64,000 nt of DNA from Patiria pectinifera (lineage: Eukaryota; Echinodermata; Asteroidea; Valvatida; Asterinidae), in NCBI GenBank assembly GCA_029964075.1, contig CM057135.1:17448863-17512862 (forward strand), given 5' to 3'. Of this stretch, positions 1-10,544 are shown in pieces. The first letter of the stretch is position 1, and each line of letters opens with the position of its first letter. The notes under the pieces were generated by a model. That model ran no database searches and was not told the DNA's origin. It worked only from the letters and a program-made list of their open reading frames with translations. The translations under genes and the position numbers were made by a program.

Positions 1-5
1 TGACA

Positions 6-3000
6 ATGGAAGAGAGAAAGGAATTTGTGAAAAAGAAAGGTCTTTGCTTCGGATGTTTACTCCAGGGCCACCTATCAAAGCATTGTAAAAGAAGGCTGAC
101 ATGCAAGACTTGTTCGAAACGTCACCCTACCTCGTTGCATGGAGACGTCAAACAGGCCAGTGCCAACAAGCCAATTGTAGCCATACCTGCGAAAACAACT
201 GCGACTGCACCCATGGCAGTACCTGTGTCTGCAGTGAACCATCAGCCAACACAAAGGTCCATCACTTCGAACGCCCAAGTAAGCTTCTTCAGTGGGATTG
301 AGGAAAGTTGCAAAAGCTCCATGACAGTGCCAGTGTGGGTTTCATGCCGTGATACACCAGAAGTTGAGAGACTGGTGTATGCTCTTCTAGACACTCAATC
401 CGACACTACTTTCATCCTTGAAAGTACCTGCAACGCGTTGGGAGTAACCGGCACTGAAGTTCAGTTGTTACTGTCTACCATGTACGCTAAAGACTGACAA
501 GTCAAAAGTCGTAAGGTAGATGGCTTGCTGGTCAGAGGTCATGACAGTCAACTCCAGATTCAACTCCCAGCAGCATACACTAGGGAAGTGATGCCTGCTA
601 ATCGCTCGCATATTCCCACCCCTGACATGGCCAGAAGCTGGCCACACTTGGAAAGAATAGCGGACTTGATGATGCCAGCCGCCAACTGCGAGATAGGGCT
701 TCTTATAGGCAACAACTGTTCACGGGCGTTAGCTTCACGGGACGAGCCATACGCGCAATGGACCGACCTTGGATGGGGAATTGTCGGAGTGGTCGAACAA
801 CCACATAGCGATCAGCATGCCTGCGACACCATTGGAGTGAGTTATAGAGTGCTCACATGTGAGGTGCCATCGACCCTGATTGGTGGCGACAGAACGGCAA
901 AGAGTGCACAACCGCCAGACCGGGTCCAGTTCTCGTTTAGAACCCAGGTCAAGGAGATTACAACCCCCCTTGAAGTGTCCAAAATGTTGGAGCTTGACTT
1001 CTCTGAACGGGCCACAGACGAAAAACCTTTATCAAAAGATGACATCAGCTTTCTGAAAAAGATGGAAGGAGGTACTCGACAGCAGCAAGATGGGCATCTC
1101 ATCATGCCCCTGCCATTTAAGGAGTCGGAACCCCCAAGCCTTCCAAACAACGAGGCACAAGCCCGCCACCGTCTGAAACAGATCAAGACTCGCTTCAAGA
1201 GGGATCCGCAATTCTATCATGACTACAGCACATTCATGAGCAACCTGATCAAGAATGGCCATGCAGAAAGGGTACCAGATTCCGAGCTTCATGGAAAGCC
1301 AAGTCAGGAGGGCCACACTTGGTACATACCCCACCACGGCATTTATCATGCGAAGAAGCCCGGGAAAATAAGAATTGTGTTCGACTGTAGTGCGAGATTC
1401 CACGGAGACGCGTTAAACGATCATCTCTTACAGGGTGCGCTAACTTCGGTTTGAAGAAGATATCGAATGACTACGAACGAGAAGTTGGCACAGCAGCAGC
1501 AGAATTTGTAAGAAGCAACTTCTACGTGGACGATGGGCTGGTATCCGTCCCTACCACTGAGGAAGCGATCGACCTGATTGCAAAGACGAAGAAACTCTGC
1601 GCTCAAGGAGGCCTACGCCTCCATAAATTTGTCTCCAACTCCAGGGTCGTATTGAACACCGTTGCGAAGGAGGATCAAGCCAAGGAAATTACAAATCTCG
1701 ATATGATCAAGGATGTGCTACCCATCGAAAGAGCCCTGGGCGTAGAATGGTGTATTGAATCAGACACACTACAGTTCCGTATCGTGATGAAGGATCGACC
1801 ACTGACTAGACGAGGAGCGCTGTCGACAATTTGCTCAGTGTATGATCCATTTGGATTCGTTGCTCCTACCATTCTCATCGGCAAGCAGATCCTGCAGAGT
1901 CTTTGTAAGGAAGAAGCTGGATGGGACGATCCCCTTCCTGACTCGACTAGGGCGAAATGGGAGCGTTGGAGAAGTGATCTACATCTTCTTGAGAAGCTAA
2001 GGATTCGTCGATGCTTCAAACCAGCTGACTTCGGCCAAGTAAAATTGGCAGAGATTCACCACTTTTCAGATGCAAGCACCGTTGGTTATGCACAGTGCTC
2101 ATACCTGCGCTTGACGGATGCCCATGACCATATCCACTGCTCGTTGGTGATTGGCAAAGCAAGAGTGTGTCCACTCAAGCCGGTCACTGTTCCCCGTCTT
2201 GAATTAACGGCGGCCGTAGTTTCAGCGAGAGTCAGTGCTCTCCTAAGAAAGGAGCTCCAATATGACAACCCAAGAGAGGTATTCTGGACGGATAGCAAGG
2301 TGGTCCTCAGCTACATCGCTAATGAGGCTCGTCGATTTCATGTCTTCGTTGCGCATCGTGTACAACTAATCAGAGACATCACCGAACCATCTCAATGGAG
2401 GCACGTCACTTCCGACGTAAACCCAGCAGATGACAAATCACGAGGCATTACTGCGGAAGAGCTCGTGACCAAGTCAAGGTGGTTGGAGGGACCCAAATTC
2501 CTGTGGGAGAAGGATCCCTTGGCCGCGATTGAACCCACTGAGCTAAAGCTGCCCCCGGACGACCCTGAGGTAAAGAAGGTGCAGAGCATGGTCGTGCAAA
2601 CATGTCCACCCAACTTTGAGCTGAAGCGCTTGGAATGCTTCTCTGAGCTGCATCGAGCCAGGAGGGCAGTAGCCGTTTGCCTCCGGCTGAAATCTCGCCT
2701 AAAAGGCTGTTCTGTGAAGAGGCCTCGTAAAGCGGTACCCATTGAAGAGTTACGAAGGAACGCACTCCCAACTTATGAGCCTGTTACCGTTGAAGAACTC
2801 CGTCAGGCAGAAATCATGATTAAACAGCAGGTTCAGAGAGAAGCCTTCTCTGAGGAGATCAAGGTTCTGCAAGAACTCGGTGTCCACGAAGAAAATACAG
2901 ACAGGAAACTCGCCAGAAAACGCAACTTGAGCCTCAAGAAGACCAGTTCTTTGTATCGACTGGACCCCTATATCGACAAGGATGGACTGGTGCGTGTCGG

Positions 3001-4192
3001 CGGACGCATTCGACGATCCCTGTTCTCACACAGCTTGAAACATCCAGTGGCATTGCCAAGGAAGCACCACGTGACTAATATGGTCATACACTCCTGCCAT
3101 CAACAAGTAGCTCATCAGGGCCGTGGCATGACCACAAATCAGATCAGAGCTTCTGGCTTTTGGAGCCACGGATGCAGTTCAGCTGTCTCTCACTACCTGC
3201 ACAATTGCGTCGAGTGTAGGAAACTGAACGGAAAGGGCATGGAACAAAAGATGGCGGACCTGCCAGAAGACCGACTGCTACCAGCCCCGCCCTTCACCTA
3301 CTGCGGAGTTGATTTATTCGGCCCATGGAATATCAAGGAAAGACGAAGTGAAGTGAAGAGGTACGGCGTCCTGTTTACCTGCATGGCGTCTCGCGCAATT
3401 CACATCGAGACCGCTGCTTCGCTTTCGACTGATTCCTTCATCAATACCTTGCGCCGATTCCTCTCAATCCGTGGCCCAATTCGCCAATTGAGATCCGACC
3501 GAGGGACGAACTTTGTCGGAGCATGTAATGAGCTCGAGCAGGCCATGGCAGAACTAAACCTTGACCGCGTGAAGCACTACCTCCTAAAGGAAGGCTGCGA
3601 TCACTTTGATTTCAGGATGAACGCTCCCACGGCCAGCCATGCCGGTGGAGTCTGGGAGCGTCAGATACGCTCGGTACGCAGAATTTTGGCATCCCTGATG
3701 GATCAAGCAGGTACCCAGCTCGACGACGAGGCTCTCAGGACTCTTATGTGTGAGGCGGCTGCCATAGTCAACTGCAGGCCCCTGACTGCAGACAATTTGA
3801 ACAACCCGACCTCTCTGGAGCCACTAACACCCAACCATCTCTTGACCACGAAGTCAAGTCTAGTTCTACCACCTCCCGGCATCTTTCAACGGACTGACCT
3901 GTACTCCCAGAAGTACTGGAGAAGAGTACAACACTTAGCCAACGAGTTCTGGACACGTTGGAGGAAGGAATTCCTCCAGAACCTTCAGACCAGGCAGAAG
4001 TGGATTCGTCCAGTTCATGAGATTCATGTTGGTGACATAGTTATCATCATGGACGATAACTTGCCACGAAACCAGTGGAGACTGGCTCGAGTGGAAGAAG
4101 TCTTCCCCAGTGGCGACAAGCTGGTGCGCACGGTGAGGCTTACTATTGGAGATCCAAACTTGGATGCAGATGGCAATAGGGTCCTCGCCTAG
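6..4192 (+). pseudogene. BEL/Pao gag-pol polyprotein remnant
   Basis: Polyprotein that would package the RNA and copy and integrate the element. Two Cys-rich knuckles (CFGCLLQGHLSKHC, then CKTCSKRHPTSLH) lie near 45-170. A DUF1758-type protease is near 380-450 (LLDTQSD, against the usual DTGS). The reverse transcriptase YVDD box is near 1,525. The Pao-specific peptidase A17 segment with GALSTICSVYDPFGF is near 1,815-1,870. The integrase HHCC finger is near 3,090-3,230, and the catalytic core with DLFGPW, SDRGTNF and GGVWERQ runs about 3,310-3,680. The DUF5641-like tail ends near 4,190. This domain combination is specific to BEL/Pao. The copy is broken. Confidence 0.88.
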
Positions 4193-4502
4193 AAGAGCAT
4201 CGAACGACCGGTCCAGAAATTGGTGTTGCTCCTATCTAACACTGAGACCGGAGAAGTCCCCACCGAGAAGCCATAAATTCTAGAAGTCTCATGCTTAGGT
4301 GGATTTGGATTTTCTTGTATACCTGTGTTCTATCAGAACCTTTGGTTTGATTGACCAGTTGTTTGTAAGCGCTTAAATGTTTCTAAACTGTTAAAATTTA
4401 AGTTGTAATTTGAACTGTTCGACCTATTACCTAAAGATTGAACTGTAATTGACTTGATTGTTAACTTTGTTTGGAAATTAGCTGTGCTAATTTGGGGAGC
4501 CA

Positions 4503-5217
4503 TGTAAATGTGACTTGCCACTAAGTTGTTATAGCGCCCTTTTTCGAACACCAACGAACAGAGGCATGGTCTAAATTTCCATGGAGGTCGCCATCTTGAG
4601 CAACGTTTTGTTTTAGTAGCGATAGAAACGTAACAAGTAGTCAGAAATTACCAACTTGCGTCAACTACAAATCCAGTGCACGCAAGGAGGTAATCTACAC
4701 TATTCTTATTGTCATACGAGTTTGGAAATGGGAAATTTGGTGTCTTTATTTGTGTTTTGCTTGGGAAAACCTGCCCTAAATTGTACGCACATGTGGAGAT
4801 ACATGACCCTGTAATTTTGTATGTTTATTTATGACTGTTAGTGTTAGTTGTTTACATTTACTTAATGCTTTTGTAACTTTGTTGTTACTATACAGTTTTC
4901 ACGGAGCATTATGGGAGCATTTCGGGAACTTTGAGGAGCCTTTCTAGAGTCCTTTAGGAGCTTTAAGTTTGAAGAGCTTTTGAGAATTTGCGAACCTAGT
5001 TTGGCTGTACTGTCTATGATATCCAAGAAGTATCATGAGAACAATGACCCTAAATGCTTCAGTCGAGACCCTTGTGTTTTGTGCTTTATTTAACTTCATT
5101 AGAACTCGATCCATTCAGCACACTTGCGAATCCCCTCTAACGGCGGTACAACTGAAATTAAGGATTGAAACGACGACGATGAAAGTTACCCTGCGGGTGC
5201 GAGTGCCGACCGTTACA
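4503..5217 (+). repeat. BEL/Pao 3' LTR
   Basis: The proposed LTR starts TGTAAATGTG, directly after the purine-rich stretch TTTGGGGAGCCA, and ends GACCGTTACA, giving TG...CA ends and about 715 bp. It contains short direct repeats of a GGAGC(A/T)TT-like word around 4,905-4,975. The matching 5' LTR lies outside the window, so the right border is inferred from the CA end only. Confidence 0.6.
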
Positions 5218-5353
5218 CTCTCTTTTATTTTGTGCAAGGGCGCCACACAAAATAGCTCGTTCCCATTTTTTTTTTCATTTTAACAGCAATTGGTACGTAC
5301 TTCTTAAAAATTGAGGAAATCGGCTGAGCTGAGGAAAGGCTGAATATCTCCAT

Positions 5354-5470
5354 TTAACATCTGTCATCCTGCATTATCTTCCTTGCCTCCTGTCGACTGA
5401 TGCAAAGTACATCTGAGCATATTTCAATAAGCGCTTCCGGCACTAACACTTTTGATACATACCCCAGGAT
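5354..5470 (-). CDS. Terminal exon of an unknown protein (VLVPEALI-type C-terminus)
   Basis: I do not recognise this gene. On the minus strand a clear acceptor (pyrimidine tract then CTTCAG) opens an exon of 38 codons and a stop. It includes YVSKVLVPEALIEIC and ends RKIMQDDRC. Short C-termini with VLVPEALI-like motifs occur in many uncharacterised, multi-copy invertebrate proteins; that comparison is from memory. The exon starts in phase 0, as does the end of the exon at 6470-6570, so the two can be spliced together. It could belong to a host gene or to transposon cargo. Confidence 0.45.
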   Translation of the reverse strand: MLGYVSKVLVPEALIEICSDVLCISRQEARKIMQDDRC

Positions 5471-5602
5471 CTGAAGAGAAAATTGACAAAATGTAAAATT
5501 TACAACACCCAAATTCTTTTCAACGATAAAGTGATTTTTCACAGCATGAAATCTAAAACAAAGTTATAATTGCACACAGACATTGTAAAGGAGCAGTTTA
5601 TA

Positions 5603-6145
5603 TTATAACACCTCACCCACACTTGATTGCCAAGAGCGAGTCACGTGGCATTTTCTACTTTTGCTATCTTCCTGTGCACGGTCAAAAGTACTTTACCCGT
5701 CATGCCCGTAGCAACCAAAGTATTATACCATTAGCAACCAAAAGACTATAGCCATGGTGTGGTATGTGTGTGCAGATCATGCGCGTGTGTGCGTTGAGTG
5801 TTGCGCTAGTGCGTATTGTTCCTAAGTGCCGGCGCTACAGAGCTGGTTTCAAACATTTCGTGAAGGGGACGTGGTTTGGCAAAGAGCAAATAAGTTTTCC
5901 ACTTATTTTGTATTGAAATAAAAGTTCATATTAACTGTATTTAGACTTAAATATTTTTTTTTTTAAAATCAAGCAGAATCTTTGGGTCAGGTGTTATAAA
6001 ACATAAATAACTGCTTTATTTTGTGGTGTGGTAAAACTAGCCTCCCTTGGTCACTGATCCGTGGAGCATTATTCCCCTCTGCGTATGCTTCATTGATCAC
6101 CTCGGGAGGCTAGTTTTACTATGCCATTTGAAGCAGTAAGTATTT
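5603..6145 (+). mobile_element. Composite hairpin TIR element, copy 1
   Basis: Non-coding. Module 1 (5603-5999) has inverted ends TTATAACACCTCACCCA / TGGGTCAGGTGTTATAA. Module 2 (about 6006-6145) is a long palindrome with arms containing GTAAAACTAGCCTCCC and its complement. The same two modules, in the same relation but inverted, recur at 63,251-63,729. Conserved internal words include AAGTACT, AGCAACCAAAGT and CATTTCGTGAAG. No coding capacity is seen. It looks like a non-autonomous DNA transposon; the superfamily is not identified. Confidence 0.7.
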
Positions 6146-6469
6146 GTGTTCTTTTTTTCAAATAGCTTAATTAAACTTAGTCTGCCATTGGAACTGAAAA
6201 GGCCCTAACTTTAGTTTAGTTGCTGTCTGCATCTATAATGAAAAAAAAAACCCGGAAACATTCACACAGCCAAAACCCTGTCCCAAACTCTTAAAGTGTG
6301 GTCACTGATGATGTATCTAGATTGTTTTTAATCAGACTTTCTAAAAATAATAACAACTTATACACTATATATATATTATTTCAATCATGTTCTCCACTAC
6401 TTTAGGGTGTCTCTGTTCCACACAATTTCCACACAAAGTAAGTTTATCTGTAATTTGTTCTCAACTTAC

Positions 6470-6570
6470 GTTGGTATTTGTCGGCCCAAAAATGTCAATG
6501 ACTTCTCTCATGACCTGCTCTTCTTGTTGTTCCGTAAATGGCGGTCCAATGACCTTTAACTGGAGATCAG
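6470..6570 (-). CDS. Internal exon of the same unknown protein
   Basis: Bounded on the minus strand by TTTTGTTTCAG upstream and a perfect GTAAGT donor downstream. The open frame reads LQLKVIGPPFTEQQEEQVM and on to FGPTNTN, 33 codons after two carried bases. Only one frame is open. The donor phase (0) fits the acceptor of the exon at 5354-5470; the intron between them would contain the hairpin TIR element. No further exons upstream were found with confidence. Confidence 0.45.
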
Positions 6571-6610
6571 CTGAAACAAAAAAGGGTATGAGGCGCCCTT
6601 TATGACTTTA

Positions 6611-6906
6611 TTACGAAACAAATATATATAGAACGAAACCAATATATATAGAACGAAACAAATATATATGGAATGAAACCAATATTTATAGAACGAGAAA
6701 CAAATATATATGGAACGAAACAAATATATATATAGAACGTAAATCCAATATATATAGAACTTAACTCCAATATATTTACAACATAACTCCAATATATAGA
6801 ACGAACTTCAAATATATATATAGAACGTAACAAATATATAGAACGTAACAAATATATATAAAACGAGAAACAAATATATAGAACGAAAATCAAATATATA
6901 TAGAAC
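6611..6906 (+). repeat. AT-rich minisatellite, about 20-bp unit
   Basis: About 14 imperfect copies of a unit like GAACGAAACAAATATATATA. Long minus-strand frames through it (YICFSFYIY-like) are artefacts of the repeat. Confidence 0.85.
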
Positions 6907-7720
6907 GTTACTTGCCTAAGGTGTGAATGAAAACATGTATGCTTTTTAAAGGTACGTAATGTTATGAAAAGGAGTGTTAACTGTCATCAAAATCCTTCCA
7001 GTAAAAGCATTTTGAAAACAGGTAATTCAAAATAATCTCCCATTTGTAGATGTATACAGATAAAAAAGTAAACCTGTTTTAGACCATATTACCTCACAGT
7101 TGTGGAATTTCCAACATGGAAACTTAAAAACTCATTGGCAGCTTCCACTTCTTAACCTAATAGATTAGTGCGATATGGTCCATCACACTTCTGTATGAAA
7201 AAGAAGTCCACAAAGTATGCTGGCCACCCGGTAAGTCAATGTGTTTTGTATATTAGTGCTAATAATATACATGTACATGTACTCTCTCACAGGTTTGTCC
7301 AATATTTGCTCCAGTATCGAGTTACGCATGTTTCACATTTCCGCAACAAAGTACCACCGATTGGCCAAAAAGTGAGTGCCTTCCTCAGGGTATAAACTGG
7401 GGTGCATTTAATGGTGTGAATTCCTCAGAGTTGTAATACCAATAATCAAAACTATACCTCTTATCAATGTGAGGTGTGTATTAATGCAGCATTGCCACAT
7501 GTACATGTATAGGCCCACCCGTGATCAACAACACTGACAAAGTTAAACCAAGCATTGATGTTGCCACATTGAGAAATTCAAGTGGATTGGTTACAGTACA
7601 TGTACTTTCAGCCCTGCAAAGTTTTGTGTGACCTTGTCTGGTGTGATCTTCATAACAAAGCCAGTGTGACTAGTGACCCTTCGGATTAGTGGGCCCTTCT
7701 CCAATACTGCATGTTTTATT
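6907..7720. other. Non-coding stretch with two weak candidate plus-strand exons
   Basis: Mostly AT-rich with no convincing gene. Two short segments carry splice-like borders on the plus strand: about 7,168-7,229 ending in a GTAAGT donor, and about 7,292-7,370 between a CTCTCACAG acceptor and a GTGAGT donor. Their phases are compatible, but the peptides are short and not recognised. Confidence 0.25.
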
Positions 7721-7832
7721 AGCTGTTTTGGTGACACACCGAAACAGCTCTTGTTTTCGTTAAGATTTTTTTTTTTAGCTGTTTCGGTAACACACCGAAA
7801 CAGCTCTTGTTTTCGTTAAGATTTTTTTTTTC
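7721..7832 (+). repeat. Duplicated 56-bp unit with perfect hairpin
   Basis: Two tandem copies (7721-7776 and 7777-7832) each start with a hairpin of about 12-bp arms (AGCTGTTTCGGT ... ACCGAAACAGCT) followed by CTTGTTTTCGTTAAGA and a T-run. A long pyrimidine tract follows to about 7,870. Confidence 0.8.
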
Positions 7833-7848
7833 TTCTTTTCTTTTTTTT

Positions 7849-9751
7849 CCTTTTTTTCTTCTCCTTTTTCAGACTTTTTCTCCATATGTTTAACACACGT
7901 TTCTTCTACCAATCCACTTGGTACATACTTAGACTACCCCCCACAGATGGTCCTAGAAGAAATTTGTGATCGTGACGTCATCAGGTGTCAGGTTACGTCA
8001 CATTAAAGGTGCATTTTTCCCCATAGGGTTTGTACACGTTTTAAAAAAAAAATCCAGTTTGTCATCTTCGTAAATGCAATCGACTTTAAACTTAATTCAT
8101 ACTTAGACCACCACCTACAGATGGTCTTAGACGAAATTCGTGATCGTGACGTCATCAAGTGTCAGGTTACGTCACATTAAAGATGCATTTTTCCTAATAG
8201 GGTTTGTACATGTTTTGAAATGCTCCATTTCGGCACTTTCATAAATCCAATCGACGTTACACTTGGTACAAACTTAGACCACCACCCACAGATGGTCCTA
8301 CAAGAAATTTGTGATCGTGACGTCATCAGCTGTCAGGTTACGTCACATTAAAGATGCATTTTTCCCCATATGTTTTGTACACGTTTAAAAAACTCCAGTT
8401 CGACATCTTCGTAAATGCGATCGACTTTAAACTTAATTCATACTTAGACCACCACCCACAGATGGTCCTAGACGAAATTCGTGATCGTGACGTCATCAGG
8501 TGTCAGGTAACGTCACATTAAAGGTGCAATTTTCCCCATAGGGTTTGTACATGTACATGTTTTAAAACGCTCCATTTCGGCACTTTCGTAAATCCGATCG
8601 ACGTTACACTTGGTACACACTTAGACCATCACCCACAGATGGTCCTTGAAGAAATTTGTGATTGTGACGTCATCAGATGTTACATTACTTCACATTAAAG
8701 ATGCACATTTTCCCATAGATTTTGTACACGTTTTAAAATGCTCCTCTTTGGCACTTTCGTGAATTTGATCTACTTTATACTTGGTACACACTTAGACCAC
8801 TACCCATAGATGGTCCTAGGAGAAATTCGTCATCGTGGCGTCATGAGGTGTCAGGTTACATCACATTAAAGATGCATTGTTTCCTTATTGGTTTTGTATA
8901 CGTTTTTCTTCAAACTGAACTTGGGAAGTACAAGTCTGATTGGTATGCATATTCACATGGATGTGTTTTTTTTAATAGATGGAAATTGAAGTGAAGTCAT
9001 CATCAAATGTCATGTGAAGTCCCTTAAAGGTCATTTTATTCTTTTATAGGTCTATATATCTACAAAACTAAAATGTTCGATTTGGTTGTAACTTGACATG
9101 TACATTTTATAATGAGCTGTTATAGATGACATTTATAGTGACGTCACTGATTGTTCATCCCGTGCTCAGAGTATTTCCAATATCCTAAACAGCTTGTGTT
9201 TGTCCACAAACACATCTCTAGTTTCTTTCTTTTTTCTCCTTTTTCAGACTTTTTCTCCATAGGTTTAACACACGTTTCCTCTACAAGTCCACTTTGCCAC
9301 TTTTTTAAATCCGATTTATTGCAGACTTGGTACATACTTAGACCACCTCCCAAAGATGGTCCTAGAAGAAATTTTTGATCATGACGTCATCAGGTGTCAG
9401 GTTACATTACATTAAAGATGCATTTTCCCCATATGTTTTGTACACGTTTTAAAACACTCCAGTTTGGCATCTTCGTAAATCCGATCGACTTTAAACTTAA
9501 TTCAAACTTAGACCACCACCCGCAGATGGTTCTAGACGAAATTCGTGATCGTGACGTCATGAGGTGTCAGGTTACGTCACACTAAAGATGTATTTTTCCC
9601 CATAGGGTTTGTACATGTATTAAAACGCTCCATTTCGGCACTTTCATAAATCCGATCGACGTTACACTTGGTACGCACTTAGACCATCATCCACAGATGG
9701 TCCTTGAAGAAATTCGTGATCGTGACGTCATCAGGTTTCGGGTTATACATG
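7849..9751 (+). repeat. 171-bp satellite array with a CRE palindrome per unit
   Basis: The landmark CTTAGACCACCACCCACAGA recurs at 7928, 8102, 8273, 8443, 8620, 8791, 9337, 9507 and 9678, a spacing of 170-177 bp. Nearly every unit holds GTGACGTCATCAGGTGTCAGG, and the stretch holds about nine intact TGACGTCA sites. The interval 8,880-9,220 is more diverged. The leader around 7,850-7,920 (CTTTTTCAGACTTTTTCTCC) reappears at about 9,239-9,290, so the block itself looks partly duplicated. No coding frame. The right edge runs into the Harbinger remnant. Confidence 0.85.
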
Positions 9752-10268
9752 TTGCTTGCACATTTATAGTTGCATATCCCTTCCTGTTGATGTACTCGTC
9801 CCCCTGTGGTCCAGATGGTTTGTTTATTTTGACATGAGTACAGTCTATTGCTCCAAATACAAATGGTATCTGAAATGGCCTTTGCGCTTGCCACATCTCC
9901 TGAGCAGATTGTATTTCAGCTGCAGTTTGAGGGAACTTGATCCACAGTTCCGCCTTGGTCATCATTTGATCCAGAACATGCTTGATTGTGATGGATACGG
10001 TACTCTGGTGAATGCCAAGGTCTTCTCCGACGCCAACCTGAAACCCTGGATCTCCAACATATCTCAGAAAAACCTCCAGTTGTTGCTTTGCAGTCAGTGC
10101 TCCTCCTCTACTCTCTCCGGAGTGTTCCAAGAAATGATCAGCCATCCACTCCACGTTTTCTCTCTCAAATCGGTACAACTGCCTGTATCTGGTATCTGGA
10201 CACTCCCTCCTGGGGGCATACACCTTTTCCTTCCGAATGACATTCATGAACGCTGCCATTTTGAACAT
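9735..10268 (-). pseudogene. PIF/Harbinger (HARBI1-like) transposase, N-terminal half
   Basis: A HARBI1-like nuclease would cut and paste the element together with a Myb-like partner, which is not present here. The frame starts MFKMAAFMNV. It contains the helix-turn-helix region LTAKQQLEVFLRYVGDPG to IHQSTVSITIKHVLDQM (about residues 63-110), and then FVFGAIDCTHVKI (about residues 137-149) with the first catalytic Asp. It continues GDEYINRKGYATINVQA. The usual length is about 350 residues; only about 175 remain, and the last residues before the stop are satellite sequence. The second and third acidic residues are lost, so it is not functional. Confidence 0.85.
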
Positions 10269-10544
10269 TGGTAATTGCTCCTCCTTTTCAAGCTTGCCCT
10301 GACCCAGTCTTGAAAAATGTCAAGTAAATACTCCAATTTCGTAGAACTTACTTATTTTTATTCATACAAAATGAAGCAACTGCTTATCATCAAGCACAAG
10401 CTTAAAGAGTAAAAAGTAAATACTTTTACGTTTTAGCACTTGCACTAAAGTACAAGCATTTGCTTTGTTATTATTCATATAAACACGAGTAAATGCTTAA
10501 AAAATGGTAGTAAAAGCAAATGCTACTTTTTATTCATACGACCC
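9752..10544 (-). mobile_element. PIF/Harbinger DNA transposon remnant
   Basis: The transposase part is followed upstream (10,270-10,544) by AT-rich DNA ending, on the minus strand, with GGGTCGTATGAATAAAAAGT. This resembles a Harbinger terminal inverted repeat. The downstream half is absent because the 171-bp satellite abuts it. Beyond the proposed terminus a CACTA transposase exon begins, so Harbinger probably inserted there. Confidence 0.65.

Larger units (their letters stand above)
1..5217 (+). mobile_element. BEL/Pao LTR retrotransposon, 3' part (fossil)
   Basis: The left window edge cuts this element inside gag, so its 5' LTR is not visible. What remains reads in BEL/Pao order: Gag zinc knuckles, aspartic protease, reverse transcriptase, Pao-type peptidase A17/RNase H region, integrase zinc-binding and core domains, the DUF5641-like C-terminus, a 300-base spacer, a polypurine stretch and a 3' LTR. 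It is broken, with roughly three breaks in the coding part. Age cannot be measured because only one LTR is in view; the long open stretches suggest a moderately young copy. Confidence 0.9.

Noticed and set aside
6556-6893. Minus-strand frames rich in Ile, Tyr and Phe that look like membrane proteins
   Set aside because: They read through a 20-bp minisatellite; codons follow the repeat, not a gene.
7849-9751. CRISPR-like array because of regular spacing
   Set aside because: The whole 171-bp unit repeats with no unique spacers, and the genome is eukaryotic.
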